A stretch of DNA of 64,000 nt from Pyrus communis (GCF_963583255.1 NC_084803.1:22790428-22854427), one strand, 5' to 3'. Counted from the first letter of the stretch, positions 32,953 to 45,714 are shown. Numbers and translations are program-made. Notes: generated from the letters alone by a model not told the origin.

Positions 32953-34011
32953 TCAATCAGACCGGTATACTTCATTTCCCCTTTCCACAATAAAGTCTGG
33001 AACATCTAGATGATTTGTGTTCAACTGCCCTGATAAGTTAAACATTGGATCAGGTATATCCATTGGTCTAGCCTGGTCGAGAAAATTGGTCTCGACACCC
33101 TTCTCCTTGAGGGAGGCTTGATACAGATCCACTAGATGTTTTGGGGTACGACAAGTACGCGCCCAATGCCCATTGCCACCACACCTATGGCAGGCTCCTT
33201 CAGAGTTTCTAGGAGCATTGTTCATATGAGCTTTGCCTTTGTGGCGATTCACATTTTTGAAGCTCGGGCCTGAATTATGCCTCGGAACCTGGTTGTGAAA
33301 CTGAACTCCATGGTTCTTGCCTTTCCTATTCCATCGACCTCGCTTGTGGCCACGTCCTCGTTTATGATTATCACCACCAGAGGATGTGGCGTTCACTTCA
33401 AGGGAAGCAGCATTCACTTCTGGGAATGGTGCAGATCCAGTAGGTCGGGAATGATGGTTTTTCATCAGGAGCTCATTATTCTGTTCAGCTACTAAGAGCA
33501 CAGATATTAGCTGGTTGTACTTAGTGTAGCCTCGCGCTCTATACTGCTGCTGCAGGAGCACGTTGGAGGCATGAAATGTGTTAAGAGTCTTTTCCAGCAT
33601 ATGCTCCTCAGTAATAATATCCCCACAGAGCTTCATCTGAGAGGTAATTCTGAACAATGCAAAATTGTACTTTGCCACTGACTTGAAGTCTTGGATCCTC
33701 AGATGAGTCCACTCATAGCGGGCCCTTGGAAGAATCACCGTTGTCTGGTGATTGTATCTGTTTCTCAAGGCATTCCAGAGAGCTAACGGATCTTCAACCG
33801 TTAAGTACTCGCTCTTTAACGCCTCATCAAGATGGCGGCGAATGAAAATCATGGCATTTGCCCGATCTTGAGAGGATGAGATGCTCCCTTCCCTGATGGT
33901 ATCTCCAAGATTCCCTACTTCCAGATGGATCTTGGTATCCAGTACCCAGGTCAGGTAATTCTTCCCGGTAATATCCAGGGCAGCAAATTCAAGCTTCGCC
34001 AAGTTCGCCAT
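32953..34011 (-). CDS. Ty1/copia Gag (352 aa)
   Basis: This is an intact Gag ORF starting MANLAKLEFAALDITGKNYL, the usual N-terminus of a common plant copia Gag family (UBN2-like domain). The core includes HLDEALKSEYLTVEDPLALW and YEWTHLRIQDFKSVAKYNFA. A basic, glycine-rich linker (KRGRGHKRGRWNRKGK) precedes a canonical CCHC zinc knuckle, CHRCGGNGHWARTC, which binds element RNA. The ORF ends separately from pol, with about 115 nt between its stop and the next Met of pol. That could be the family's native arrangement or a lost readthrough. Gag itself shows no lesion and could still form particles. Confidence 0.93.
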   Translation of the reverse strand: MANLAKLEFAALDITGKNYLTWVLDTKIHLEVGNLGDTIREGSISSSQDRANAMIFIRRHLDEALKSEYLTVEDPLALWNALRNRYNHQTTVILPRARYEWTHLRIQDFKSVAKYNFALFRITSQMKLCGDIITEEHMLEKTLNTFHASNVLLQQQYRARGYTKYNQLISVLLVAEQNNELLMKNHHSRPTGSAPFPEVNAASLEVNATSSGGDNHKRGRGHKRGRWNRKGKNHGVQFHNQVPRHNSGPSFKNVNRHKGKAHMNNAPRNSEGACHRCGGNGHWARTCRTPKHLVDLYQASLKEKGVETNFLDQARPMDIPDPMFNLSGQLNTNHLDVPDFIVERGNEVYRSD

Positions 34012-34019
34012 ATTCTTTT

Positions 34020-34760
34020 CTGAAAGAAAATGAGATGTGTAAGAACTTGCAATAATATGTATTCCTGGAGGAATATGATGTTAGAACTTCTAGTTCTTAC
34101 AAATTTTTCATTTTGATCTTCAGGCCAAAATGATAAGCACTCGAAACTTCTGGCTCGAGATTTTCAGGGCGAATGAGGAAGGCAATTGTACCGCACCATT
34201 CTCATTGAAATAATGTAATATAGAATGGGCGATTATTCTGCACCACTCAAGTAACAGGAAAATTAAATATGCAGAGGAGTGTGGGTGATTATACCGCACC
34301 ACCTAAAATTGCAATGAAATTAAACAGCAGGTAAATTTAAATATGCAGGGTAGGGTGGGCGATTATACCGCTCCACCTAAAATTTGCAGTAAAATTAAAT
34401 TTACAGTCCAAGATAGGCGATGATACCGCACCGTCTTGGATCGCAGTAAGAATAAATTTGCAGTTCAAGATGGGCGATTGTACCGCACCATCTTGGATTG
34501 CAGTAAAATTAACATAAATAAATACTGGGTTAGTAATCAATCTCTACACCAAACAAGTAATCAAACATGTATGTAACTGTTAGATTGAGAACAAAGAGCA
34601 GGCATGGAGCAAACAGTTCATCACGAGGGTATACGACGCAGATAAGGCAGAGGAAGAAGATGAACAGTAAAAACCTTAAAGGAAACATTTTTCTTTCTTT
34701 CGTTTGTTCGGCGAAGAGAGATGAGAGAATAATTATATTTAGAGACTCGTGCTGATAACG
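34020..34760 (-). promoter_or_regulatory. Copia untranslated leader with two classes of tandem hairpins
   Basis: About 740 nt separate the 5' LTR and gag. Class 1: six units around plus-strand GGCGATTATACCGC at 34172-34206, 34223-34248, 34281-34302, 34351-34379, 34407-34440 and 34466-34495, spaced about 46-64 nt. Their flanks pair but differ between units: AATGAG/CTCATT, TAGG(G)TGG/CCACCTA, TCCAAGA/TCTTGGA, CAAGATGG/CCATCTTG. In element RNA the core reads GCGGTATAATCGC, itself able to pair GCG with CGC. Class 2, nearer gag: three hairpins around CTTCWGG-like loops at 34083-34097, 34109-34132 and 34140-34159 with stems AGAACT, CATTTTG and CTCGA. A role in packaging, dimerisation or translation is inference. 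Confidence 0.75.
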
Positions 34761-35134
34761 TGTTATAAATAGGTCAAAGTTAGAGAGATAACCTTTTTAA
34801 CAATAGGTGCAAGGTAGATGTTAAATGTCACACTAAAAATATAGCACAAGAGGATAACAAATAAAAGGCAGAGGAATAGATGATGTTACTGATATTTTTC
34901 TCTCGTTCTCTTCTTCTTATATTTTCTGTAACTTGAAAACATGCGGAGTGCTCTATTTATAGAGCAACTCCAAACTGATGCATTAACTGCATGTTGAAAC
35001 TTTATAACACGTCCTCTGACAATACAATTCATATTCCACTTTTACTTTGCATGGGCATTGAAAACTTATGCCCATGCTGAAGACTTCTACTAATATACTG
35101 TGTGGGCATTTAATACCCACCAGACTTTTCAACA
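34761..35134 (-). repeat. 5' LTR of the copia element
   Basis: On the minus strand it runs TGTTGAAAAGTC to ATTTATAACA. A TATA-like CTATAAATAG on the minus strand near 34950-34962 sits in a small palindrome (GCTCTATTTATAGAGC). It is 374 bp, 4 bp longer than its partner because of a CTT and a T insertion. Confidence 0.92.
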
Positions 35135-35139
35135 ATCAT

Positions 35140-37310
35140 AAACTTTTAAATTCAACAAAGAGAAACCTGGGAGAGCATGGGAGGAGAGAGAAAGAGGAGA
35201 GACCGGAGAAAGAAATAGGAGAAAGGATCAAATCAGAGGAGAAAGAGAAAGAGAAGTAGAAAGAGAAGAGAGAAATAAGAGTGGATAAGGAGAGAGAAGA
35301 TTGGAGGAGAGAGAAATGATAGAGGGACGAGAATGGATTAGATGTGAGAGGAAAGAGTGAGCTTTAAATTTAAAAATTTTAATTTTTAAGTTAATTTTGA
35401 GTCTAGTTTCTTAAAAGAGTTCTACCAAACAAGTTTTCAAGTCTTAAAACTTGAAAAATGTTTTTGAGTTTAAAAAATTGAATTCAAGTGTAGAATACCA
35501 AACAAGCCCCAAGGCTCCTTTAGTATTCAACTAAAAAAAATTATCCTTTTTAAAAATATTTCTTAAAATTATTTATTGGAACAATTTTTAATAAAGTTTA
35601 AAAACTTTTTTGGTATAAAATTCAAAATTATTTTTAAGTATTCACAATTAAAAGTAAAAAAGAAAATGCAACCATCAACTCATTAAAGGGAAGAGAGAAA
35701 GAGTGAGCTTTAAATTTAAAAACCTTTTAAGAAATAGGCTAATTTTTAAGTTAGTTTTGATATCAATTTTTAAAAAAGAGTCCCGTGGAGCCTAAAATAA
35801 TCATAGAAATCCTAGAGTCGACATATGGACTTTTGCCCAAGAAAGACAACATTGTCCTCGTTAAATGAACAAGCTTCTTAAATACTCCAATGCGCAGCTC
35901 AACATCCCTGAAGGTCCAAATGCCTAACTACGACTGCTCACCGCTCACCTGCTCATGGTAAGGAAAAGTCAAAGACATTAAAGATAAGGATTAATTACCA
36001 AATCCTATTTTTAATACATCCCCAATTGAAGATTGACTCCATTCAAGTAAGTAATCCCTATTTCAATCAATTAGGGATATTTACACCGTTATCTCAAGAT
36101 ATTATTTCCTATTTAATATCTTGATAATATTTTTTCCGTACACCTTGGCCAATAGGATGCCACCATGTGTAGGGGACGTGTAGGGTAAAACCCTAACATC
36201 ATGGCCACCATGGCCGGCCCTCTCCCCCTATATGTATCTCCATCTTTACCAAATTTCAGTAAACTTTTGCTACACTAGAAGCTCTAAACACATACTCTTT
36301 TCAAAGAAGTTAACTTAGTCATCGGATATCCATTCACCTAACCCCTCTCCCCCACCCCATGGGCACGTGAGGCTTAGGTCATTGATCAAAGGTGTTAACT
36401 GTTTTATAGGTACAAATTCGTCAAGATTGAAGACGGCAGAATTTTGCTACCACAACTCCTACCAAACAAGTTTTTAAGACTAAAAAGTTGAAAAGTGTTT
36501 TTGAGTTTAAAAAATTAGATTCAAGTAGGATATCAAACAAGCCCTAAGGCTCCTTTACTAGTCTACTAAAAAAATTATCCTTTTTAAAAATATTTCTTAA
36601 AATTTTTTTGTGGAACAATTTTTTATAAAGTTTAAAAATTTGTTTGGTATAAAATTTAAAATTATATTTAAGTATTCACAATTAAAATTAAAAAAGAAAC
36701 GCAACAATCAACTCACTAGTGGAGCTGACGGAGGAGAGAAAACGGATGATTGATCAGAAGAAAGAGGCAGAAGATAGTGGATCGAAAGAGATATAAGAGA
36801 GAATGTGATAGAGAAAAGACAGGAGAGAGAAAGAAGAAAGACAGGAGAGAGATATAGAAGAGAAAGGATAGGAGATAGAAGAAACTGGGAGAGAGAATAG
36901 AGTATAGAGAGAAAAAGGAGAGAGGAGACAGAGAAAAGATTGGGAGACAGGAGAGACAAAGATAAGATAGAGAGACAGGTGCGGTGAGAGACAGAGTGAA
37001 AAGTGGGTTGAGTTTAAAAACTCTAAAATTGACTTTTTGTGTTTTAATAGAAATTGTTATTAGCACTCCAAAAATCTCATTCTACTCCTCAAAAGTGTAT
37101 GCTTCTTTCTAATTATAAACAATTTTGAAGTGCAAAATGAGATTTTTAGAGTGCCAATAACAATTCCCTTTTAATACATGTTACTTTTTCAAGTTGGTTT
37201 TGAGTTCAGTTCTGGAAACAATTCAACCGAGATTTTTGGCTTGAAATTCAAAAAATATTTTTGAGTTAATAAATGGGATTCAAATTGAATCCAAATAGGC
37301 CCTAAGAGTA
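35140..37310. repeat. Nested AT-rich and GA-rich TIR-like repeats and LTR-like copy B'
   Basis: Segment 35421-35690 is repeated at 36456-36720, sharing TTTTTGAGTTTAAAAAATT and AAGGCTCCTTTA. The LTR-like segment B' (about 35920-36480) matches 27660-28205. GA-rich tracts at 35165-35350 and 36730-37010 give low-complexity ORFs on the minus strand (36708-37066) that I do not regard as genes. The end ATACCAAACAAGCCCC near 35498-35510 is the inverse of GAGCTTGTCTGGTATC near 28639, so the copia element appears to sit inside an older TIR element of about 28639-35510. Element limits are approximate. Confidence 0.5.
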
Positions 37311-37552
37311 CCGTGGCTATTTTGGTGCTTAGAAATGAGGGATGTTTCTTCTTGATCGTTTAGATCCATGTTAACTCTTTGATGTCCTAGGACCAGAAAT
37401 TAATGTTTGCATTAAGGAGTAAGAAGATTAATTTGGTACTGATTATCATCCACAAAATTTGAACATAAGATCTTTCACTTATAAGTGAAGAAAAGTACAA
37501 CTGGACTGTTGTACTAAGTGGCATTTTGTCATTATCATTTACTTTGTCTCTT

Positions 37553-40540
37553 TTTACACCCCGACTCGGATATCTGCGGACCCTGAGCTCGAGGCATGTT
37601 GGCCGACACTCAAAGGGTGACGAAGCCATAATGTGACAGTGATGTGTAAAAAGTTTGAACAACATAATACCAAAGTCTAAAGTTAAATTAAACTAAGAGT
37701 GTGCAGTGTGCGGCCTTATTAATGCATGCAATGTCAAAGCATTGGATGGATATTTATATAAAATAATAGAAATTACACTCATATATTATTAAAAGTGGAT
37801 ATCAGCAAGTGCTAGTAATCCTCGTCTCCACTAGAGTATAACCACTAAGTCCTAGAGAGGCGCAAAACAAAAAGTCAGTGGGCAAAAACAAAAGATTTCT
37901 AAAACCTTTTGTTAATCTGATCATAGTAACCACTACTATAAAATCCGTATAGTTTCCAAAATCATATTATGTATAAGCATGAAAAACTAAAGTACTTAAT
38001 GAAATAACAATACTCTTAAGCATACAGGTACATCATACATATCTTAACAATTATAATATAAAATAATAGGTTGTGCTCATAAAAATTGTAGGCGCATGAT
38101 TTCATGTAGAAAGTAGCTACATAACAGGCTAGGTGCATAAATTTACGCTCTAGTACTACATACATATGAAGTTATCGCTCAGTGCACACATATTTGTCCT
38201 AGTTGCCTAATGCAAACTAGTACATGCTGTCACCTACAATGGATCCAATGTCTAATGTGAGCATAACAGTGCAAGTGAACATACACATTGGAACAAATTC
38301 ACGCACATCCTCGAATGGAGGTAAGAACCAGTCAAGCTTGCCCTTGATCTCCGGCGATGGGAGAACAAGTTGACTGGAGGGTATGGTTGAATCCAAATAG
38401 GATTGCCTACGTATCTCCGGAATGGTGAATCAAACCACGAGTGTAGTTCCAAGGAAGTATGGTGTGAATCATCCTAAGAGGCATTAAGGAGATGAGTTCT
38501 CCATGGACGCATTTGCATGTAAACGGCTGCTTTAGGGCCTCTGTTAGGCATAGAGTGATTACGTGTAGTAGTCTTGTACAAAATATGAGGAAAGTAATAA
38601 CCCCTCTAATAAATACCTATGCTAGAGTGCTTATAGCGATCTCGAGAATCCTTGTAAAGAAAATAGTCCCCATTAAATCAGGAGACTATCTAGGATCATG
38701 ATTACGCTGCCTAATACCCAAATATCTTATTTTGACTTGAATTAGAGTCTCCTTACTTGGAAGACAAGTAATAACTTCAATGGGCATTAAGCCTAGCTTG
38801 TCGAATGAAGCTTCATGGGTTATGGGCATTATGATCCTTTTTGCCATGTGTCATGGGCCTGAAAATCATGGTCCCACACAAGTGAAGTTGGTTTTGGCCC
38901 TAGATAGTACTATAGACACCGTACAAACATACATGATAAGCAGATAAAGTATATGTACAATCATGCCATAGTTGGATTCACAAAACTCATAAATCACAAC
39001 ACTAACAGTATGTACCACATTTTGTATTTTTAAGTAAAAGTCATGGCATGATATACGAGTATTCATAAAACAGTTATCGAAATCATGCAACATAAATATA
39101 GTCTGAAACAAAAGCCCAATCACTGATACGTCGTAAGGTCGTAGATGCTTTACCTCGTCTGTCCTTTGAAATTCTCGAGATAAGTCTCTCTTATATGAGA
39201 AACCACTATATTAATCATTAAAATTGTCAACTAAAAAAACTAAGGAAAAATACTCGAATATTTCTTTTTTCTGGTTTTCAGTGTTAAAAGTATTTAAAAA
39301 GGGACTCATCACACACCGCCACACATTGACACGCGCCAGTGGTGGAATATTTCGTCGATGTTGGCCAAAACCTTCTAGATTTCGTTCACTGAACATAATA
39401 TTTTGTCGACATCAAAGAATATTTAGGGGAAGGAATATACCTTCAGTTAATAAAATATGTCAAGGTCATTACATAATATTTCGTCACACGGAACGTTCCA
39501 TCATCTTTTTCCTTTCACTGGACACCGGAGCCATCCGTCGGCGGAGTTTCATAGGTATCTAGGTCTTTCACCAGATTTTTTCACAGAATTAGAAAAACTT
39601 AAAACACAACCATGTTTTCCGTACACTAGGTCAAAATGAAGCTTGGAAGGAGGTGAACTCGATTTTACCTATTGGAAGTTTAAAAATTTGACATAAATGG
39701 CTTGAAAGTCGTGGCTCATAATAGAGGTTTCTGGGTTCCTTTGAATCTAAGGCAGATTCGAGCATGCAAAGCTCGAATCTTGCTCTAGGGACGATGATGA
39801 ATATATTGGTAGTGGTAGCCTCACCCAACTTGACGAGATTAGGCCGGTAACCTCGCTCAACTATTAGGGTTTTGTTCGAATTCCTCAAATATGAATTAGA
39901 CATTTGCATGCAAAGAGTCTAAGATGTACTTGAGATGATGAGAAGTCAATTGAAGACCACCACTAGGTTGGTCGTTGTTGGAATTGTAGGAAAATTCAAA
40001 TTTGCATCAAAGCTGCTCCTTGGTTCGACGGTTTAAGGTCAAATTTGAGGATTTTGTTGGTGGCTTTAGATTCAAGGTGAGTTGAGGATGATAAAGGTGG
40101 CGTTTGAAGGTTCCAACTCCAACGGAATCTCGCCGAACGAAGTTGCAAATAGAAGAAAGTCTGGATGTGAGAGCGAGAGGTCGAGGAGATGAGAGAGAAG
40201 GGAGAAAAATAAAGAGAGATGAATTAGGTTTTTGATATGGTGTAAGTTCCCTTCCAAGGAACACCAAGTTAAACAGGGCGTTAACCCTAACCAGAAAACA
40301 CTAATTAAATGTCTACTTGCAGTCTGGAACATTCCAACAACCCATTATCCATGGTACCAAATTATTAAAATGCCATTTGCCTTGAAATGTGCATAACTTG
40401 TGAAATTGATACCGGGCAGAATATCATGTAATTTAAAATTCAATATTTGTTTAACTGACTAGTTAACGTCCCCGGTCAACTAAGTTCATAATCAAAAGCA
40501 AGAATAAATAATTATACTTGGTTTACTAACGTGGTCCTAG
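37553..40540. repeat. Diverged relative of the 21001-23480 long LTR-like element
   Basis: Its left part follows the same word order as 21001 onward: ACACCCCGACTCGG, TCGAGGCATGTTGGCCGACA, GGGTGACGAAGCCA, then AGAGAGGCGCAAAAC and GTGGGCAAAAACAAA. Divergence is high, and the right limit and target duplication were not found. Small ORFs inside (for example 38866-39123 and 40007-40267) show no recognisable domain. Confidence 0.45.
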
Positions 40541-42924
40541 TTAACTATGGTCCAATTCTGTACACATTTATACTTTGATAAACTTAGTTGAAAACACATA
40601 TCGATTTGCAAACCCTATAGACCATATATCACAAGCAAGTGAACGAGATATGTGTACAAGAGAAGCAATAAACAACACAAAGAGTTTTGGCTGGAAAAGC
40701 CCACCTCTAGGTTAAAAAATCTGGGACCCTTCACTGCATATAATCCATTAATGCAAATAAGATTCTTACAAAGTACCACACAAAACTCAATTCCTAGGGT
40801 ATCTATGGAGCAGCTTTACCTTTGTGCAACCTTACTTTGCACAAGATGAGGATCCCTTTGGTCTTCACAAGGAGGCAGCTCCTACCTTAAACTCTTCTCT
40901 AGCACCAAAAACCAACTCAACCAATGCAAGTGATATGATAATGATGGTTAAGTGAAATCTGGATTCAATGACCAGTCAATTACTTCAGACAAATGGTTGA
41001 AAGAAGAAACTAGTGTGTCCGAAAAACTTGGTCTTAAATGAAGATTTGAAACTTAATGCTAAACCATGAAAACAATGAAACGTACTTTTCACCAATTGGG
41101 TGTTTAATGCATGAAGAAGGTTTGGTAGCTAGGGTTTCATAAATGATAGGGAGGCAAGCTCTAAAGCTTTTAAGCACTCTCTCTCTCTCAAATGTAATCT
41201 GGAAAACCCAAGGAAAATCAAAACCTAACTAAAGTCTTATGCAAAAGGGATGTTTCTTTTCAGCTAGTAAAGAGAAGGACACTTGTCAAGCCAAAAAGTG
41301 ATGTGACAACTAAACTAGTCAGAATGTAACATAAATTTAGACGTGAAGTACATATTCATGAACAAACCTTTGAGATGATGTTTCATAGCCTTGAACACTT
41401 ATTCCATCAACGGAAGCCCATAATCAGAGTAGCTTAAAACTGGTTTGAGTATGTGTGGTATAATTACAATATTGACAAAGAAAGCCAAAACACTTAAGTC
41501 TAGACTTCACAACCTGTTCGTTATATGTTCAATATAAGTCCTGTTTGTGCTCACACGTTCATGTTGGTAGGTAATATTCAATAACACAAGAAAAGAGATA
41601 AATATGAAATGATCTTAGATGTCCACATAGAATTCTCACTTAGCCCGTCAAAGTATCTTCATAATTTCACAACTTCAGAGAATAAAATATAATAAAATTA
41701 GAGATGGCATTTTTTCCCTCTAATATTTCATGTGTTGATAAAATCAGTATTCATGTAGTTATGTTTTTTGTTTGTTTTTTTTATTGAATATTATAATCAA
41801 GTTGATTAGTCAATGTGCTCCCCTTCTTTGCATAGTTTGAATCTTTCTTTCTTTATTTTATAATTTTTATATTATAACATACTCGAATGAAAAGAGAAAA
41901 AATAAAATCAGGATTCGGCAATCTAATTTCATATGAGAATGGGCTTTTAAAATTTGAGAAAGGCCTCACCCAATAAGACGATGAGACACATTTGAAACTA
42001 AAAAAATCCGACAGTGGCCTCAAATTAGACAAAAAGTTTATATTGTTTACACTCAACTTATCACCCGTATCCCTTTTTCTTCATATGGTCGGACCTCGGA
42101 AGTTTCTTTTGCACTCACTGCTTGTTTCTGTCCGTCAAATTCTCCTTTAATTTATTCAATCCAAAGTCTAAAAAAGGTACGGAATGTGAGAAAGAAGAAA
42201 GGGGAGCCGAAAAATCATTTTCCATTTCTTATCACAAACACAACCAGCTAACGCTTGATCGCAGGTTGAGCAGACGTCTCGAGAGGCCAAGCATGAAGTG
42301 CTTGAGACAAAAGAGGCAATGAACACCATTGTAGACGAGCTGCACGCTACGCATTTCACTTCATGGACCTTTTTATTTAGGAGTTGTATGATTAACGTAC
42401 AGCGACAAGACGGTTCCAATATCGGGTTTTAGGTTCGAGAAATAAGCATCGGCTCAAACGTGACCAAACAAAAATAAATGGAAACGAAAGAAGACCAGGA
42501 TCTCAATAAACGTGTTTTAATTCACCTTGCAGGCCATCTTTCTAGTTCTAGTAGTCAAATTTCTTGTTCAGTAACACTATCATGTCAAAGATGATGCATT
42601 TGGTCAAGTCATGAAAAATGTAACAAGAAATGCAACTTATCCGACCCTAATTACGACTGCAATTCATGCGGCAAATAGTGGTAAATACTAAATACTAGTC
42701 CAATAGCAAAGAATAATACTCCTACAGAACGTAACAATGATGATGGGTACAAAAGTGGGAATACTCCCCATATAAAGAACGAACAAATAGTAAGATCTTT
42801 CGGTTACCTGTACCTTTAATTCCTTCCTCAAAGATCATGGAGGAAGAATGAGACTACTGTATCTGATGATTTACAGACCTTTGATTTGCTGGCCAGAAAG
42901 TGTACAAAAAGTTAACCGGCAAAA
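40541..42924. other. Intergenic region with a possible orphan exon
   Basis: This is mostly AT-rich and without genes. A segment at about 42266-42432 follows an acceptor-like CGCAG and reads VEQTSREAKHEVLETKEAM and then TIVDELHA to a stop, a charged coiled-coil-like peptide with near-balanced codons. It may be a stray exon of a duplicated gene. No upstream exon was identified. A (CT)n run lies near 41177. Confidence 0.35.
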
Positions 42925-45714
42925 TCAGTATTTGATCACATGGTGGCGCAACCAGAGATCGTACATGACCATGTGAAATGCATCATATTTCACAGGCGGT
43001 GAATTCCACTGGAAGTGCTGCTGGACCTGATAGAAAAATCACGACATGAAAAGAAATTCTTAGTTACCTACGATTAAAAACAAGTGTTCCCAACACACAC
43101 ATACAAGACATCAATGGAAATACATTTATCACATAAAATGAAGTGTGCGAAAGCATATACCTTAACCAAGTTTTTGTGAAGCGTAAGAAACTCTGAATAG
43201 GGTATGTCCTTAAGAATTTGTTTGAGTTGATACACATCCTTCTCCCTAAGGACGACAGCAAATTTGCGCCAATCGAGAATGTCATTGAATGGCAGGTCAT
43301 AGTAATTTGATAATATCACTGCAAGAAATCAAACCAAACAGTTGACAAACGATTAAGAGGACTTTTAATAGTATACCTTACATTCAAGCTAAAAGAAAAT
43401 GGATACATTAAGATAGGGAATTGCAATTTAATATTTTAAAAAGCTAATCACTATTGCCTCAAGCTTCTGTCCATATGTACAACATCAGTCATTTAAAGTG
43501 GCACGGTGAACATGGACTTGAGGAATGCATCCATTGAATAAAAATGAAAACAATTAGAAAGTTATAGGCACAAAAAGGAGAAGATGTAGAGAGAGACTGA
43601 TTTAGCCTGAATTCTTTGTTCATAATAAAAAAGATTTTGAAGAAGAAACGCTGCAAAATGATAAACAAACTCCTTACGTGAAGGCAATCTTTCTGATCCC
43701 CTTAGCATGGATAAAGGTGTCTGTTTGCTTATATTACGGCTCTAAATTTCTCTCTTTTTTCTTAAATATTATGGTTATATGGTTTGACCATCAGCATTTC
43801 CAATTCAAGCGAAGAATAGATGATAATACCATCGAATAACTCTCACTGCAATTTTGAAGAAACAAGAAGATTTGAATTATTACCAGGAATACATCCGTAA
43901 TGGATTGAGTCAGTTGGACGAGCGCTGTTGACCTGGGAGCCACCTGGGCATATGCAGAATTTTGTTTCATAAAACTTCTTTTGGTATAACAAATTCCCCT
44001 CTGCCCTATTTATTCTGTTGTTCAATATGTAAAGCTCTGTGTCGTTCTCCCATACACGTGCCAGTATAACTCTAATTTTGGAATTTCGATGACCGGCCCA
44101 AAAACCGAGGGTTGTCCTGCAAAGCATGCCTCCTATTAATTAATGAACTTGTGTTTTAGGCTCAATCTAGTGGCAACAAAGTTATAACACCCTCCCATCT
44201 GGACATGAGTTAACTTATGAAACATATCATACGATAGGTCTACAGCCATGAGTATGGAAATTAATCCAAAAAGAAGTAATGACATAGTGCTTGTGTAAGT
44301 CAATAAGCGCATAACAGAGCATATATATATATAAAATAAATGCATGTCCTTCTATATTACCTGTTCTCCACATCGTTTCCTCCGGCTGGAAGAGCAAATG
44401 GCTGGAGCACTTGAGGAAGGGCTACATCTTTGTGCGGAATGAAACCAACATCATAGCTAGGGGAGCACACAACTCGAATCGAGTTTTTCACAAGAAGTGG
44501 AAGTCCTTCAGTTGCCCTCACCCCAACATCGTGACACGTGACAAAGAAGTGGTCCGCGCCCAAGGTTCTGTTCCAGTAAGGATACTTGGATATCAAGCTC
44601 TCCACATAGTCCCGAACGATTATCGTCATGTTGTCATAAGATGTACCCTGCATAATCATTATAAACAGACAAAGGAAAAATCTTCAGTAACCATTTATTA
44701 GTATCTATCTCCTGAATGCTGCAATTAGGAATTACCATGCCTATTCGAGATGAAACAAACAGATTCAGAAATAACGCAACTCTTCAAATAATTTCGCATT
44801 TGCAGATACATTTTGCATGTCTTAGTACATAACCCGAAACAACCAAATACTTGAATGAATTAAAGATAGAATCTACCCAAACCAATAAAACCAGATGAAA
44901 CAAATGCAAATCAGCTACAAATAAAGGCATGTTGACTACAAAGCACAATCTAAAGTTTCACTTCCCCTGCCAAACACGAATCACAACTAGAACCGAAAGC
45001 CAAATCACAACATCCCGAGTTGCAATGGCTATAGTAATATGCCCCTTTTAGTACTGTAAAACTTATAACCTATCCAAAAGCATGCCAAACAATGAAACTA
45101 TCAGATTTCTCAGATCCACAGCAACAAGGAAAATCACGATCTATAGCAGCTCTACTTTCCCCCCAATTTTCTCAGCAACCAAACAGTCCCAAACAAAAAA
45201 CAAAGTGAATCCGGATCATAGAGTGAAACAATACCTTGCCTCGCATCTTGTGGCAGGAGATTGGGATGAAGAAGAGGTGAGCCTGATCCGGATCGTCGGT
45301 TCGGAAGTGACTCTCTCTGATATTCTGAAAGAAATAGCCCTCGCTGGCGTACTTACCAGTGAGCTTCCTCGGCGTCTGGTAAAACGTGTTCGGATCGCCG
45401 TCCGGGTATATGTACACCTTGAATTTGGCTTCCATCTCGGCGAAATTCAACCGGAACACCTCCGGCGAGTGGTAGATGTCGGAGAACTGCCCATCGTCGG
45501 CGGCGGATGAGGAGGAGGAAATGTAAGTGGTGGCGGTGGCGGGCGAGGGGGAGGAGGGATGGAGAGAATGGAGGGAGAAGTAGGTGAAGGAGAGCAAGGT
45601 GAGGATGGCGAGAGTTAGGAGAGATCCTTGTAAAGAGCTCAACATCGGAGGAGACGACGACGGCGACTGCGATTGCGATTGGAATTGGAACTGCTTTTGC
45701 TTGCCCACACTCAT
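42925..45714 (-). CDS. GT47/exostosin-family glycosyltransferase, five exons (419 aa)
   Basis: This is a Golgi-type glycosyltransferase predicted to act on wall polysaccharides or glycoproteins; the substrate cannot be told from sequence. Exons (minus strand): 45714-45235, 44647-44361, 44116-43884, 43318-43161, 43026-42925. Borders are GT/AG, and the lengths total 1260 nt, 419 codons plus TGA. A Gln/Ser-rich cytosolic tail precedes one membrane segment (about residues 31-48), the type II topology expected. The exostosin domain starts near FKVYIYPDGDP and includes HLFFIPISCHKMRGKGTSYD, GADHFFVTCHDVG, VVCSPSYD and the C-terminal FCICPGGSQVNSARPTDSIH followed by YGCIP. Length and motif order match plant exostosin-like proteins. 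No lesion was seen. Confidence 0.93.

Larger units (their letters stand above)
28788..35134 (-). mobile_element. Complete Ty1/copia LTR retrotransposon
   Basis: The two LTRs (28788-29157 and 34761-35134) are flanked by ATCAT on both sides (28783-28787, 35135-35139). On the minus strand the order is 5' LTR, long untranslated leader with hairpin array, gag (34011-32953), protease, integrase, reverse transcriptase and RNase H (32837-29378), duplicated 3' untranslated segment, polypurine tract AAGGGGGAG (29166-29158) and 3' LTR. Integrase before RT is the copia order. The LTRs differ by six transitions and two small indels over about 370 bp (about 1.6%), so insertion was fairly recent. Coding damage (two TGG-to-TGA changes and one deletion) makes it non-autonomous. 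Confidence 0.95.

Noticed and set aside
36708..37066. Overlapping minus-strand ORFs rich in Ser, Leu and Phe
   Set aside because: They read through a GA-rich low-complexity tract inside a repeat; no domain and no codon signature.
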